64,000 bases of DNA from Akkermansiaceae bacterium (GTDB taxonomy: Bacteria; Verrucomicrobiota; Verrucomicrobiia; Verrucomicrobiales; Akkermansiaceae). Made by a program: the position numbers and the translations under genes. Positions within the stretch are counted from its first letter, which is position 1. Each line of letters begins with the position of its first letter. Shown one piece after another: positions 49,076 through 57,121 of this stretch. Below the pieces are notes generated by a model, which had not been told where the DNA came from, made no database searches, and saw only the letters and a program-made list of their open reading frames with translations. The DNA is taken from the NCBI GenBank assembly GCA_905182405.1, contig CAJJBQ010000001.1, positions 310,001 through 374,000 on the forward strand. Direction: 5' to 3'.

Positions 49076-49100
49076 GACGCAACACCAACGGTGTTGCGTC
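49076..49100. repeat. Dispersed repeat copy B with perfect hairpin
   Basis: GACGCAACACC (49076-49086) is a perfect 11-bp inverted repeat of GGTGTTGCGTC (49090-49100) with a 3-base AAC loop. It has no T-tract, so termination is not certain. It shares its right arm with copy A near 47690 and may be a REP-like element, as often found next to verrucomicrobial genes. Confidence 0.55.
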
Positions 49101-49270
49101 CAGTCGCCCTGTCATTGCACCTCGATCAAGCCCAGACGGAACATGCAATTCAAACTACCGGAAGACATCCCATCCTTGCTAATTCCGCCATCTTGACCCT
49201 TAGGTGCCGCAGTAAGGCCACGATCGGGAGGAATGATCCTCCTTTCAAGGAGGTCTACGACCTCACTTCT

Positions 49271-50503
49271 ATGACATTCGACGAACTTGGTCTCGATCCT
49301 CAGATCCTCAGAGCCATTCAAGAAAAAGGCTACACCACGCCCTCACCCATTCAGGCTCAAGCGATCCCAGCGGTCATGGCGGGGGGGGATGTCATGGCGG
49401 CGGCGCAAACGGGAACCGGCAAGACCGCGGGCTTTACCCTTCCTCTCCTCAATCGGCTCATCAAAGGAGCGCGCGCTCGCGATCAGCAAGTCCGCACCCT
49501 GATTCTCACTCCGACTCGTGAACTCGCAGCGCAGATTGCCGAGAGCGTCACGACCTACGGAAAGCACGTGAAACTTTGCTCGAACGTCATCTTTGGTGGC
49601 GTCCCCGCCGGCCCACAGCTGAAAAAACTCCGTCAAGGGACTGACATCCTGATCGCCACTCCGGGTCGCCTTCTCGACCTCATCAACCAAGGGGCTATGA
49701 AATTCGACACGCTCGAAGTTTTCATTCTCGATGAAGCGGACCGCATGCTCGACATGGGATTCATCCACGACATCAAGAAGATCATCTCCAAGCTTCCCCG
49801 CAATCGCCAGAACCTCATGTTCTCCGCGACTTTTTCTGATGACATCCGCAAGCTCGCCAAGGGGTTGATCAACAACCCGACCGAGATTTCCGTCAGCCCA
49901 AGGAACTCGACGGCCGGGTCCGTGACGCAATACCTCATCCCGCTTGAGAGAACCCGTAAGGCCGACGCTCTCGTGGAACTCATCAAATCGAACAACTGGA
50001 CTCAGACCCTCGTCTTTTCCCGAACCAAGCGAGGCGCGAACAAGCTTGCGTCCTACTTCGAAAGCCAGGGGATCAGCGCGGTTGCGATTCATAGCAACAA
50101 GAGTCAAAACGCCCGCACGAAAGCACTTAGTGACTTTAAGGCCGGAAAGGTCAAGGTCCTCTTCGCCACGGACATCGCAGCTCGTGGAATCGATATCGAT
50201 GATCTCCCGCAGGTTGTGAATTACGATCTCCCCGAGCAAGCGGAAGACTACATCCACCGTATTGGCCGGACCGGGCGAGCGGGATTAAGGGGGCAAGCGA
50301 TCTCACTCGTTTCCGCGGACGAGCTCCACCTCCTTGTCGATATCGAGAAGCTCACCCAGAAACTCATCGAACGTCGCAAGCTCGGCGGCTTCGAACCACA
50401 CACCCCACTCCCGGAAGCCGAACTCGGCGCAAAGGTTCCCCGCCCTCAGAAAAAGGCCCCGGCATCACGCAACCGCAACTTCGGCGCACGCGGCCCACGC
50501 TAA
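49271..50503 (+). CDS. rhlE: DEAD-box RNA helicase, RhlE-like
   Basis: A 410-residue ATP-dependent RNA helicase. It has a Q motif ([12 protein letters not shown]), motif I AQTGTGKT at residues 45-52, [17 protein letters not shown], the DEAD box in [27 protein letters not shown] and the [18 protein letters not shown] motif. A short basic tail ([13 protein letters not shown]) follows, as in RhlE/RhlB. The long upstream open stretch contains no conserved sequence, so the ATG at 49271 ([10 protein letters not shown]) was chosen. It helps in ribosome assembly or mRNA decay. It is transcribed alone. Confidence 0.93.
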   Translation: MTFDELGLDPQILRAIQEKGYTTPSPIQAQAIPAVMAGGDVMAAAQTGTGKTAGFTLPLLNRLIKGARARDQQVRTLILTPTRELAAQIAESVTTYGKHVKLCSNVIFGGVPAGPQLKKLRQGTDILIATPGRLLDLINQGAMKFDTLEVFILDEADRMLDMGFIHDIKKIISKLPRNRQNLMFSATFSDDIRKLAKGLINNPTEISVSPRNSTAGSVTQYLIPLERTRKADALVELIKSNNWTQTLVFSRTKRGANKLASYFESQGISAVAIHSNKSQNARTKALSDFKAGKVKVLFATDIAARGIDIDDLPQVVNYDLPEQAEDYIHRIGRTGRAGLRGQAISLVSADELHLLVDIEKLTQKLIERRKLGGFEPHTPLPEAELGAKVPRPQKKAPASRNRNFGARGPR

Positions 50504-50591
50504 GGAGCGGGTGCGAGGGCCTCCAATACTATGGTGGAAGGAGTTTTTTGAGGAAAAGCCTTTCCTTCCAGCACGATCGATCAACTGCTGC

Positions 50592-50840
50592 TTACTCCCC
50601 ACACGGCCGCCGCGTCCCTGTCTCAAGATAGAGAAGGGCCTTTTGATAACTGGCTCCGGTGAGAAAGTGGTCCAGATTCACATCAATCTCACTCCGGTGC
50701 GCTTCATGCCATGAAACGATCGCTTCGCTCACCCTCTTGAGAGCTTCAAGGTGAGCCTCGGGATTTCGATCACGGAATCCATGATCAGCAATCACCGCAG
50801 TCCGGGCTTCGAGGAGCTTGGCTAAATCAGGGAAGTTCAT
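50592..50840 (-). CDS. Small conserved-looking hypothetical protein
   Basis: An 82-residue protein without signal peptide or membrane span: MNFPDLAKLLEARTAVIADH, GFRDRNPEAHLEALKRVSEA, ARTAVI... two or three amphipathic helices and an acidic start. No family was recognised. It is convergent with the helicase gene 88 bases away, and its codon use fits real coding DNA. It could be a small regulatory or binding protein. Confidence 0.5.
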   Translation of the reverse strand: MNFPDLAKLLEARTAVIADHGFRDRNPEAHLEALKRVSEAIVSWHEAHRSEIDVNLDHFLTGASYQKALLYLETGTRRPCGE

Positions 50841-51071
50841 GAGAAAATGCCCTGAAGTTTTCCGCTAAAAACAAGCTTTCGACAACTGAATTCGAAAAGG
50901 GTCAAAATCCTACCAAGGTGTTGCCCATGTTGATGAACCCGCAGCGGAAAGATCCGAAATGTCATCTACCGGGTCCCAAGGATAGTGTCTTCCGGTGTTT
51001 GAACTGTTCAGTTTCTCCCGACTCGAAAAGCACCCTGCGCTCGGGCCACTGAACTCGCGAGGGCGCTCCAA

Positions 51072-51093
51072 TGCCGGCGCACGTGCGCCGGCA
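51072..51093. repeat. Perfect 22-bp palindrome
   Basis: TGCCGGCGCAC is followed directly by its exact reverse complement, GTGCGCCGGCA, with no loop. It lies about 130 bases downstream of the secreted propeller gene's stop. It could be an operator or the remains of an inverted repeat. A short minus-strand open frame (51008-51226, VIKPARGLGLRFCPKKLDAH) spans it and was not recognised. Confidence 0.75.
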
Positions 51094-51222
51094 GTTCCTT
51101 CACTCCGATCCGGGGCGCGCCCTTGTTGGCTTTCAACTTCAAATAGGAGGCACGGAGATTTTCCAGATGCGCGTCGAGCTTTTTTGGGCAGAACCGGAGC
51201 CCCAGGCCCCTCGCGGGCTTGA

Positions 51223-53418
51223 TCACTCAGGATCCGGAGCGGACACTTTCAAGCGTAGATACCCAGGGCTCGAGTCATCTAATGGGATTGTCACACGGCG
51301 TGTCTCGATCCCATTCGTGCTGGCCAACACCTCGCTGGGAACATCGATCCAGTTCCTGAGGTCAGAACTTGTCTGCCCTCGCAAATCGATGTCCGTTTTA
51401 GAGGTGTCGATCTCGTAAATCATGATCAGGGAAGCGGGACTCGAAATAACTTCGAGGCCGTCCGGCGTTTCCAGTTTGAGCGGATTGGTCCCCAGAGCAT
51501 ACTCCATTAAGTTCACTCGCCCGTCAGCATCGGGATCGGCGAGGTCTCCCCACCGCGATTGCTCCAGCGCCGGATTGTCGAGATCCGCGGTATCGAAGAA
51601 CAAGTGCCGCCACGTATTTTTCGGACTCGGGTCGAATAGCACGGTCCCGCTGTATGGGCCGTCGCTGAGGGCTCCATCGCTGGCGGTCACGGAGAATTTC
51701 GGCGGTGAGCCGGGCGGGATGCGGGGATAGAAGAAGAGTGGTAGATCCGCCCTGGCTGCCGATCTCTCACTCACGGTGTAATAGCCGTCGCCGCCGACTG
51801 AGAAGCAGATTGCCTCGCCGAGCCGTTCCTGTGCAATCCCGACGAAGGGCTGGTCTTCGATTTTACTTCCGGTCAACATTGCGGCGATCGAGGTGCCCAG
51901 GTCTGGGCGGCTGAAGAGCTGCACGTGTCCGTAATTGCGCACCAGCACCTCGAGGCCGTCGCGCGAGATGTCGGCGGCGGTCGAACTCACAGAGAAACCA
52001 TATACGGTGTCGTGGGTGATCGCCGGAAGATCGCCGAGGTACTCGAGCGTCTGAATCCCAGTGTAGCTCATTTGGTGGGCGAGGCGGAAGAGCCGGCCGA
52101 CGACCTCGCGTTTGGTCAGGATGTAGAGATCGCCCGTGTGCGGATCGACGATCATCGACTCGGCGTCGCGCCCGGCGGCGCCGCTTTCGCCGGCTGGAGT
52201 GGCCGGGTATTGGAAGTTAATCGCTTCGATGTCGGTAATTGGGATCGATCCGCCGGAGGTGCCGGTGACCAGCGGTTCCTGGACTCGCAGAATACTGAGA
52301 GAGGCCCTGTTTGCGTTGTTGTCACCGAAATCCCCGATGTAGAGCATCGCCTGGCCCTCGACTTCAGCGGCTGCGATATCCTCCCAATCGGTGTTGGTTA
52401 CGCCGGTCAGCGTCCACTCGCCGCGGTTGCTCGCATCACTCCCCAGTGCGATCAGCGTCTCCGGGTTGTCACCGTCCTCGCTGGCCCAGAGGATACCGGG
52501 GTTTTTAATCGAGGCGACGAGGCCGGAGATCTCATCGTGCCGGGCGGGCTCCGCCAATTTCCCGGCGATGTTTGCGGAGCTGAAGCTCTGCGCGAGTGGC
52601 ACGAAGGTGACCAGACCCGTGGCGAACTGTCCTTGGGTCGCGCTCGAGATCGGTATGCCGGGCGCGGTTTTCAACTCGAAGCGTCCCGAGCCGACACCAC
52701 TGAAATCGAAGAGCAGTCCATCGGACTCAGTATCACAATCCGATGCGCTCAGATGGAGCGATGTCCCGCCGTCGGCATGGATCACCAACAGGGCGGTTTC
52801 GAGGACCGGCGGCGCATTGTAGAAGCCGTCCGTGGCCTTGAGGTCAAAGCTTAAGTCCGAGCTGCCAGGTCTTTCCTGGTGGACCTCCACTGCGATCCAA
52901 TTTTTTCCCGCCACCAGTACCTCAGGCAACACCGTAAACACGTCGGGGATCTTCTCCGCCCTTCCAAGAGGACCGGTTGTGAAATCGAGGTAGCTAATTT
53001 CGCCAGCTGGCATGTTCGAGCGGTGCACCTCGCTTCCGTTGATGTAGACGATCGCGCCATCGTCACGCAATAGGCTGATCCTCAGTCCTGGAAAAGTTTT
53101 AAGGTCGGCGATGGTGAAGGTGCGCCGGAAGTAGGTGGTCGGGTAGCGGTTGGAGCCAACCCCGCCGAAGCCGACAACCGTCGCCTCATCACGTTCGCCA
53201 TAGCCCAGCTGTGCGGGGCCCGAAGCCCAGGTGCGATCATCGAAACCCGGCTGGACCCAGGCCGTCCCCTGATCGCTGCCGTCGTCGAGGTAGTTCCACA
53301 CCGATCCGAAGGGAAGGATCACCTGGTTCGCGAGCAGCGCCGATGGCAAGAAGCCAATTGCAAGCATCACAAAGGCACAGGTGAGCAAGGGCTGACTTCG
53401 ATTTTTAGAGAACTCCAT
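51223..53418 (-). CDS. Large secreted protein with beta module, propeller-like insert and C-terminal signature domain
   Basis: A 731-residue protein with a signal peptide (cleavage near residue 30). Residues ~32-195 are the module with SVWNYLDDGSDQGTAWVQPG and RDDGAIVYINGSEVHRSNMP. A cadherin-like domain follows (~200-275). Residues ~285-570 form a propeller-like region: LVASIKNPGILWASEDGDNP, DWEDIAAAEVEGQAMLYIGD, AGRDAESMIVDPHTGDLYIL and YTGIQTLEYLGDLPAITHDT. The cadherin-like strand resumes near FSVTASDGALSDGPYSG. The C-terminus has a calcium motif (DADGRVNLMEYALG) and the SSDLRNWIDVP...YLRLKV domain. It probably works outside the cell on a polymer. Alone on the minus strand. Confidence 0.72.
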   Translation of the reverse strand: MEFSKNRSQPLLTCAFVMLAIGFLPSALLANQVILPFGSVWNYLDDGSDQGTAWVQPGFDDRTWASGPAQLGYGERDEATVVGFGGVGSNRYPTTYFRRTFTIADLKTFPGLRISLLRDDGAIVYINGSEVHRSNMPAGEISYLDFTTGPLGRAEKIPDVFTVLPEVLVAGKNWIAVEVHQERPGSSDLSFDLKATDGFYNAPPVLETALLVIHADGGTSLHLSASDCDTESDGLLFDFSGVGSGRFELKTAPGIPISSATQGQFATGLVTFVPLAQSFSSANIAGKLAEPARHDEISGLVASIKNPGILWASEDGDNPETLIALGSDASNRGEWTLTGVTNTDWEDIAAAEVEGQAMLYIGDFGDNNANRASLSILRVQEPLVTGTSGGSIPITDIEAINFQYPATPAGESGAAGRDAESMIVDPHTGDLYILTKREVVGRLFRLAHQMSYTGIQTLEYLGDLPAITHDTVYGFSVSSTAADISRDGLEVLVRNYGHVQLFSRPDLGTSIAAMLTGSKIEDQPFVGIAQERLGEAICFSVGGDGYYTVSERSAARADLPLFFYPRIPPGSPPKFSVTASDGALSDGPYSGTVLFDPSPKNTWRHLFFDTADLDNPALEQSRWGDLADPDADGRVNLMEYALGTNPLKLETPDGLEVISSPASLIMIYEIDTSKTDIDLRGQTSSDLRNWIDVPSEVLASTNGIETRRVTIPLDDSSPGYLRLKVSAPDPE

Positions 53419-53520
53419 TAGTCGAGACCGGAAATCTTATACGGACGAGTCGAATTCGACAACGTTGTGCAGTTGTCTTCTTAATTTTAATCTCGTCAAA
53501 TCTTCAACGTCTACCCAAAT

Positions 53521-53774
53521 ATGAAAATCGCCGAAAATCCCTTCCCCCAAAAAGAGGGCGTTACTTTCCCGACGGCAGCGACGCGGACGAGCTTCCGGCA
53601 GTCTGGCTTACGACCACCGATCCCAATGCTCCCGATTCCCCCACCCTCACCTTCAATAATGTCCTCTTGAGCGAGACCAAGGAGGCCGCCCCGGTCGTCT
53701 TTCTCCCGCGGTATGGTCCCGAAGCTCTCGACAAGGCCGCCGCCGCGGGCCACCCCTTTCTCGATGAATACTGA
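53521..53774 (+). pseudogene. Small frameshifted open frame (about 84 residues)
   Basis: The ATG at 53521 starts MKIAENPFPQKEGVTF and soon runs into an unrelated frame. The -1 frame from about 53550 reads YFPDGSDADELPAVWLTTTD, NAPDSPTLTFNNVLLSETKE, AAPVVFLPRYGPEALDKAAA and ends GHPFLDEY. The break is at CCCCCAAAAAG. A one-base deletion or a programmed slip could join the two. The family is not recognised. It lies between the 53418 signal and convergent truA. Confidence 0.4.
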
Positions 53775-53794
53775 GAAGGTAATTGAACGAAAAT

Positions 53795-54634
53795 TCAATC
53801 GGGGGCTTTGTCAGGCTGATCAGCAAACGGGTTTCCATCGTCATACCAAACTTGGTCGAGCCAAAGGCCTTTGGCGGGGGCTGTCGGACCCACCGCCTGG
53901 CGATCGCCGGATTCCAGAATGATGCGCATATCTTCAGGCGACCGGCGTCCCTCTCCAATCTCTTTGAGGGTTCCTGCGATGCTCCGAACCATGTGTTTGA
54001 GAAATCCCGTTCCGATGAGTCGAACCCGGATGAGGGACTGCGCAGGAAAATGAGAAAATCCCGGTAGCGGAATTGACTCTTGAGTGGCGCACGCTTCTGT
54101 CAATTCCCTCACCGTTGAATTGACCTTGGCCCCGGCTCCGCAGAAGGGAACAAAATCATGTCGGCCGATTAAGTGACGAACCGCTTCATCCATCGCTGCG
54201 GCATCAAGGGTGCGTCGGTTCCACATCGTAAAATTGCGAAGGTGGGGAAGGTTCGCTGGCCCTTGCTGAAAATAATAGCTGTATTGCTTTCTGGCCGCTT
54301 TCTGTGCTCTGAAGGAGTCGGGAACTCTGCCGATCTGAAGAACTTGAATGGTTTCAGGCAGCCGATGGTTTAAGGCATCAATAAAGTGCTCGTCGGACTC
54401 ATGTCGACTGGAGAGGGAAAAATGAGCAATTTGACCGCAGGAATGGACTCCGGCATCGGTTCGCCCGCTGCTGACAATCGTTACTTTCTCTCCGCACACC
54501 TTCGCAACCGCCTCTGTGAGCATTTCCTCGATGCTTGGTTTTTCGTTGGCTTTGGGTCCCACGCCGCTTTGCTTCTGCCATCCACAGAAAGGCGTGCCGT
54601 TGAAGGCAAACTGGAAGGCGTATTTTACTGGCAT
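53795..54634 (-). CDS. truA: tRNA pseudouridine(38-40) synthase
   Basis: Modifies uridines 38-40 in the tRNA anticodon arm. The 279-residue protein carries the catalytic Asp in SSGRTDAGVHSCGQIAHF, preceded by an FAFNGTPFCGWQKQSG strand, and contains RAQKAARKQYSYYFQQGPAN and LIGTGFLKHMVRSIAGTLKE, a TruA pattern. The ATG at 54634 (MPVKYAFQFAFNG) was chosen; the upstream extension to 54841 is not conserved. Convergent with the small frameshifted frame and followed by nothing on its strand. Confidence 0.94.
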   Translation of the reverse strand: MPVKYAFQFAFNGTPFCGWQKQSGVGPKANEKPSIEEMLTEAVAKVCGEKVTIVSSGRTDAGVHSCGQIAHFSLSSRHESDEHFIDALNHRLPETIQVLQIGRVPDSFRAQKAARKQYSYYFQQGPANLPHLRNFTMWNRRTLDAAAMDEAVRHLIGRHDFVPFCGAGAKVNSTVRELTEACATQESIPLPGFSHFPAQSLIRVRLIGTGFLKHMVRSIAGTLKEIGEGRRSPEDMRIILESGDRQAVGPTAPAKGLWLDQVWYDDGNPFADQPDKAPD

Positions 54635-54735
54635 GTGATGACTAGCTCGAAGGAATGATAGACTGGCAAGGTCTTCCGGAAAGGTAAACTCCAGACAGTC
54701 AACAGGCTTAGGTCGGCTGCGTGGTAATCGAGCGC

Positions 54736-55038
54736 TCATTCGCGCGTGAACCGAACTTGTTCGGTTAGGATGCAGTAAAAGATAAATTTGGGATTTTTGG
54801 GAGTGCCCAGGTATTGCATCAGAAGGGGATTGGCTGCCCAAATCTCTGACAGAGTGGCCTCGTCGGTGACGGTTTCTGCTCTGCCGGAGATTATCAAACG
54901 GCCCTTCCTCATTTTTCTATTTCCGCCCCGAAAGATACCGATTGGCTCGGCCAATTTCTGTCCGATTGGTTTGAGATTCCCTTTGTGAAAAAGAATTTTC
55001 CAGACAAGCATTGAAAGAATTTCCCGGGAGGCTGTCAT
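54736..55038 (-). pseudogene. Pyridoxamine 5'-phosphate oxidase-like remnant
   Basis: An open frame of 100 residues ends in KGRLIISGRAETVTDEATLS, EIWAANPLLMQYLGTPKNPK and FIFYCILTEQVRFTRE. This is the C-terminal strand set of a split-barrel PNPOx-like protein (general stress protein type), which normally has about 50 more N-terminal residues and the flavin-binding strand. The N-terminal 40 residues here (MTASREILSMLVWKILFHKG) do not match. It appears 5'-truncated. It overlaps the start region of the divergent PQQ gene. Confidence 0.55.
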
Positions 55039-55074
55039 TTAATGACCTCCTCAAAATTGCCATATAGAATGATC

Positions 55075-56352
55075 ATGTCGTATCGAATCTCTCTCATCTG
55101 TTCTGCTCTTCTTCTGCTTCCTTCCATTGCATTGGCCGGAAACTGGTCCCACTGGCGGGGACCTTCTGGAAACGGTTCTTCCTCCGATGCCAAACCACCG
55201 GTGGAGTGGAGTGCTACCAAGAACGTCAAGTGGAAGGTTCTGATTCCGGGGCGCGGATCTGGCTCCCCGGTGATTTGGGAGGACAAGGTCTTCGTAGTCA
55301 CGGCTGTTGCCGCGGATGGCGGAGCGGGGTTCGACGGGGAAAACTTGTCCAAGCTCGCCTTCAAGATCTTCTGTTTCGACCGCAAGACCGGCAGAGTGCT
55401 CTGGGAGAAAACAGCTGCTGAATCAACGCCGCACGAGGGAACGCACTCTACGAACGGATTCGCTTCGGCATCACCTTGCACCGATGGCACCCATGTCTAT
55501 GCCTACTTCGGATCTCGTGGTCTCTTCTGCTACACCATGGACGGTGAATTTGTCTGGAAGCGGGACGACTTCGGAAAAATGGAAACCCGTAATGGTTTCG
55601 GGGAGGGGAGCTCGCCCACTTTAATCGGTGACAAAATTCTGGTCCCCTGGGATCATGAAGGCCCTTCTGCCCTCTACGCCCTTGAGAGTTTGACGGGTAA
55701 GACGATCTGGAAGACCGAGCGGGACGAGCCAACCAACTGGTCTACACCGCTCGTCGTCAAGCATGGTGGAATCACTCAGGTTGTCATGAATGGGCAGACA
55801 TGTGCGCGTGGTTACGATCTTGCAAGCGGCAAAGAGCTGTGGCGTTGCGCCGGGCAGACTCAGCGACCGGTGACCTCCGCCGTGGCGATTAAGGATCTCG
55901 TTATTGTGGGCAGCGGCCATCGGGGATCGTTCATCGGCGCGTTCCGCCTTGACGGTCGAGGCGATCTGAAAGGAACTAAAAATGTCGCGTGGAGTTGGGA
56001 TCGTAACACCCCTGACCTTGCTTCACCCCTCATTTCCGAGACCCGTCTCTATTTTCACAAGGGGAAGTCGTCCCAGCTGTCGTGCGTGAATCCTATCACG
56101 GGAGAGGCCCATTACACGGCCGCCCGGATCCCAAATCTTTCCACTCTTTACGCCTCGCCAGTCGCGGCGGGTGGACATGTCTATATCACCGGTCGCAGCG
56201 GCACCACGGTCGTGATCAAGGATAGTGAAAAGTTGAAGATCGTCGCAACAAACTCAGTAGGCGAAGGAGTCGATGCCACGCCCGCGCCTGTGGACAACGA
56301 GTTGTTTATTCGCGGCGAACGTCACCTATTCTGCATCGCCGAGAAAAAATGA
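55075..56352 (+). CDS. PQQ-like beta-propeller (WD-like) secreted protein
   Basis: A 425-residue protein with a signal peptide (cleavage near residue 22). It has repeated PQQ-type strands, each beginning with a tryptophan motif: NWSHWRGPSGNGSSSDAKPP at the start, KVFVVTAVAADGGAGFDGEN, HVYAYFGSRGLFCYTMDGEF and LYALESLTGKTIWKTERDEP. This is the outer-membrane assembly/alcohol-dehydrogenase-like eight-bladed fold; no PQQ ligand residues can be assigned. A near-identical layout recurs in many verrucomicrobial genes. A start at 55069 is equally possible. It precedes a redoxin-monooxygenase pair by 160 bases. Confidence 0.85.
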   Translation: MSYRISLICSALLLLPSIALAGNWSHWRGPSGNGSSSDAKPPVEWSATKNVKWKVLIPGRGSGSPVIWEDKVFVVTAVAADGGAGFDGENLSKLAFKIFCFDRKTGRVLWEKTAAESTPHEGTHSTNGFASASPCTDGTHVYAYFGSRGLFCYTMDGEFVWKRDDFGKMETRNGFGEGSSPTLIGDKILVPWDHEGPSALYALESLTGKTIWKTERDEPTNWSTPLVVKHGGITQVVMNGQTCARGYDLASGKELWRCAGQTQRPVTSAVAIKDLVIVGSGHRGSFIGAFRLDGRGDLKGTKNVAWSWDRNTPDLASPLISETRLYFHKGKSSQLSCVNPITGEAHYTAARIPNLSTLYASPVAAGGHVYITGRSGTTVVIKDSEKLKIVATNSVGEGVDATPAPVDNELFIRGERHLFCIAEKK

Positions 56353-56511
56353 TAGATGCAGGGGCACGTATAATTTATCTCTTCATTGGATCATTTTTTT
56401 TGCCTTTCTCCAAAGATGATTTACATTCAACTGTTTCGATTTTAAAATCCGAAAGCGAATCAAAGGCCCCACCCCTCATTTCATCCGCGTTTGCCTGAAG
56501 TCATTCTCGCT

Positions 56512-57117
56512 ATGAGTCCGAAATTTCTAGGAATAATCATTGTCATGTTGTCGCTTGCGCCCGCACAGCTTCCTGGCGCCGAGACCGAAGCAGTCCGTTT
56601 GAAAGATTTATCGGGCAAGGTGGTGGAGCCCCTTGCCAACCACGGACAGAAAGTAACAGTCTTATTCTTCCTCACAACGGAGTGCCCCATCGGCAACCGT
56701 TATGCACCTGAGATCACTCGTATTGTTCAGCATTATAAGGATCAAGGCGTCACCTGCCACGCCATTTACGCCCATGAAACGTCAGTGGAAATCACAAAAC
56801 ACCAACGCGAATACAAGCTCTCCGTCGGCGCCTTGCTCGATCCGGAACTGAATCTGGCCAAGCTCACTGGTGCCACCGTGACACCGGAAGCCTGTATTCT
56901 CGGCCCGGACGGTGAGATCCTCTATCGCGGACGAATTGACGACAGAGCTGTGAAATACGGGACGGTCCGACTGGAGCCCCGGGTGCGGGACCTGCGTCTC
57001 GCACTCGATGCCGTGCTCGCCGGCAAGCCGGTGGCTAAAAAGTTCACCCAGCCCATTGGCTGTTATATTTCCTTTCCCGACCCTCCCGAATCCCCCCTTC
57101 CCAATCAAGAAAAATAA
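56512..57117 (+). CDS. Redoxin/AhpC-TSA-type secreted protein
   Basis: A 201-residue protein with a signal peptide (MSPKFLGIIIVMLSLAPAQL). The thioredoxin-like fold shows KVTVLFFLTTECPIGNRYAP with a single Cys in the active loop (ECP), as in thiol peroxidases and redoxins, and a late strand ACILGPDGEILYRGRIDDRA. It ends with CYISFPDPPESPLPNQEK. It stops 4 bases before the copper monooxygenase-like gene, with which it is probably translated. It may keep that enzyme's metal or cysteines reduced. Confidence 0.82.
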   Translation: MSPKFLGIIIVMLSLAPAQLPGAETEAVRLKDLSGKVVEPLANHGQKVTVLFFLTTECPIGNRYAPEITRIVQHYKDQGVTCHAIYAHETSVEITKHQREYKLSVGALLDPELNLAKLTGATVTPEACILGPDGEILYRGRIDDRAVKYGTVRLEPRVRDLRLALDAVLAGKPVAKKFTQPIGCYISFPDPPESPLPNQEK

Positions 57118-57121
57118 GCCC

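Noticed and set aside
53511..53798. Minus-strand 95-residue Gly-rich frame
   Set aside because: Antisense to the better-supported small plus-strand frame.
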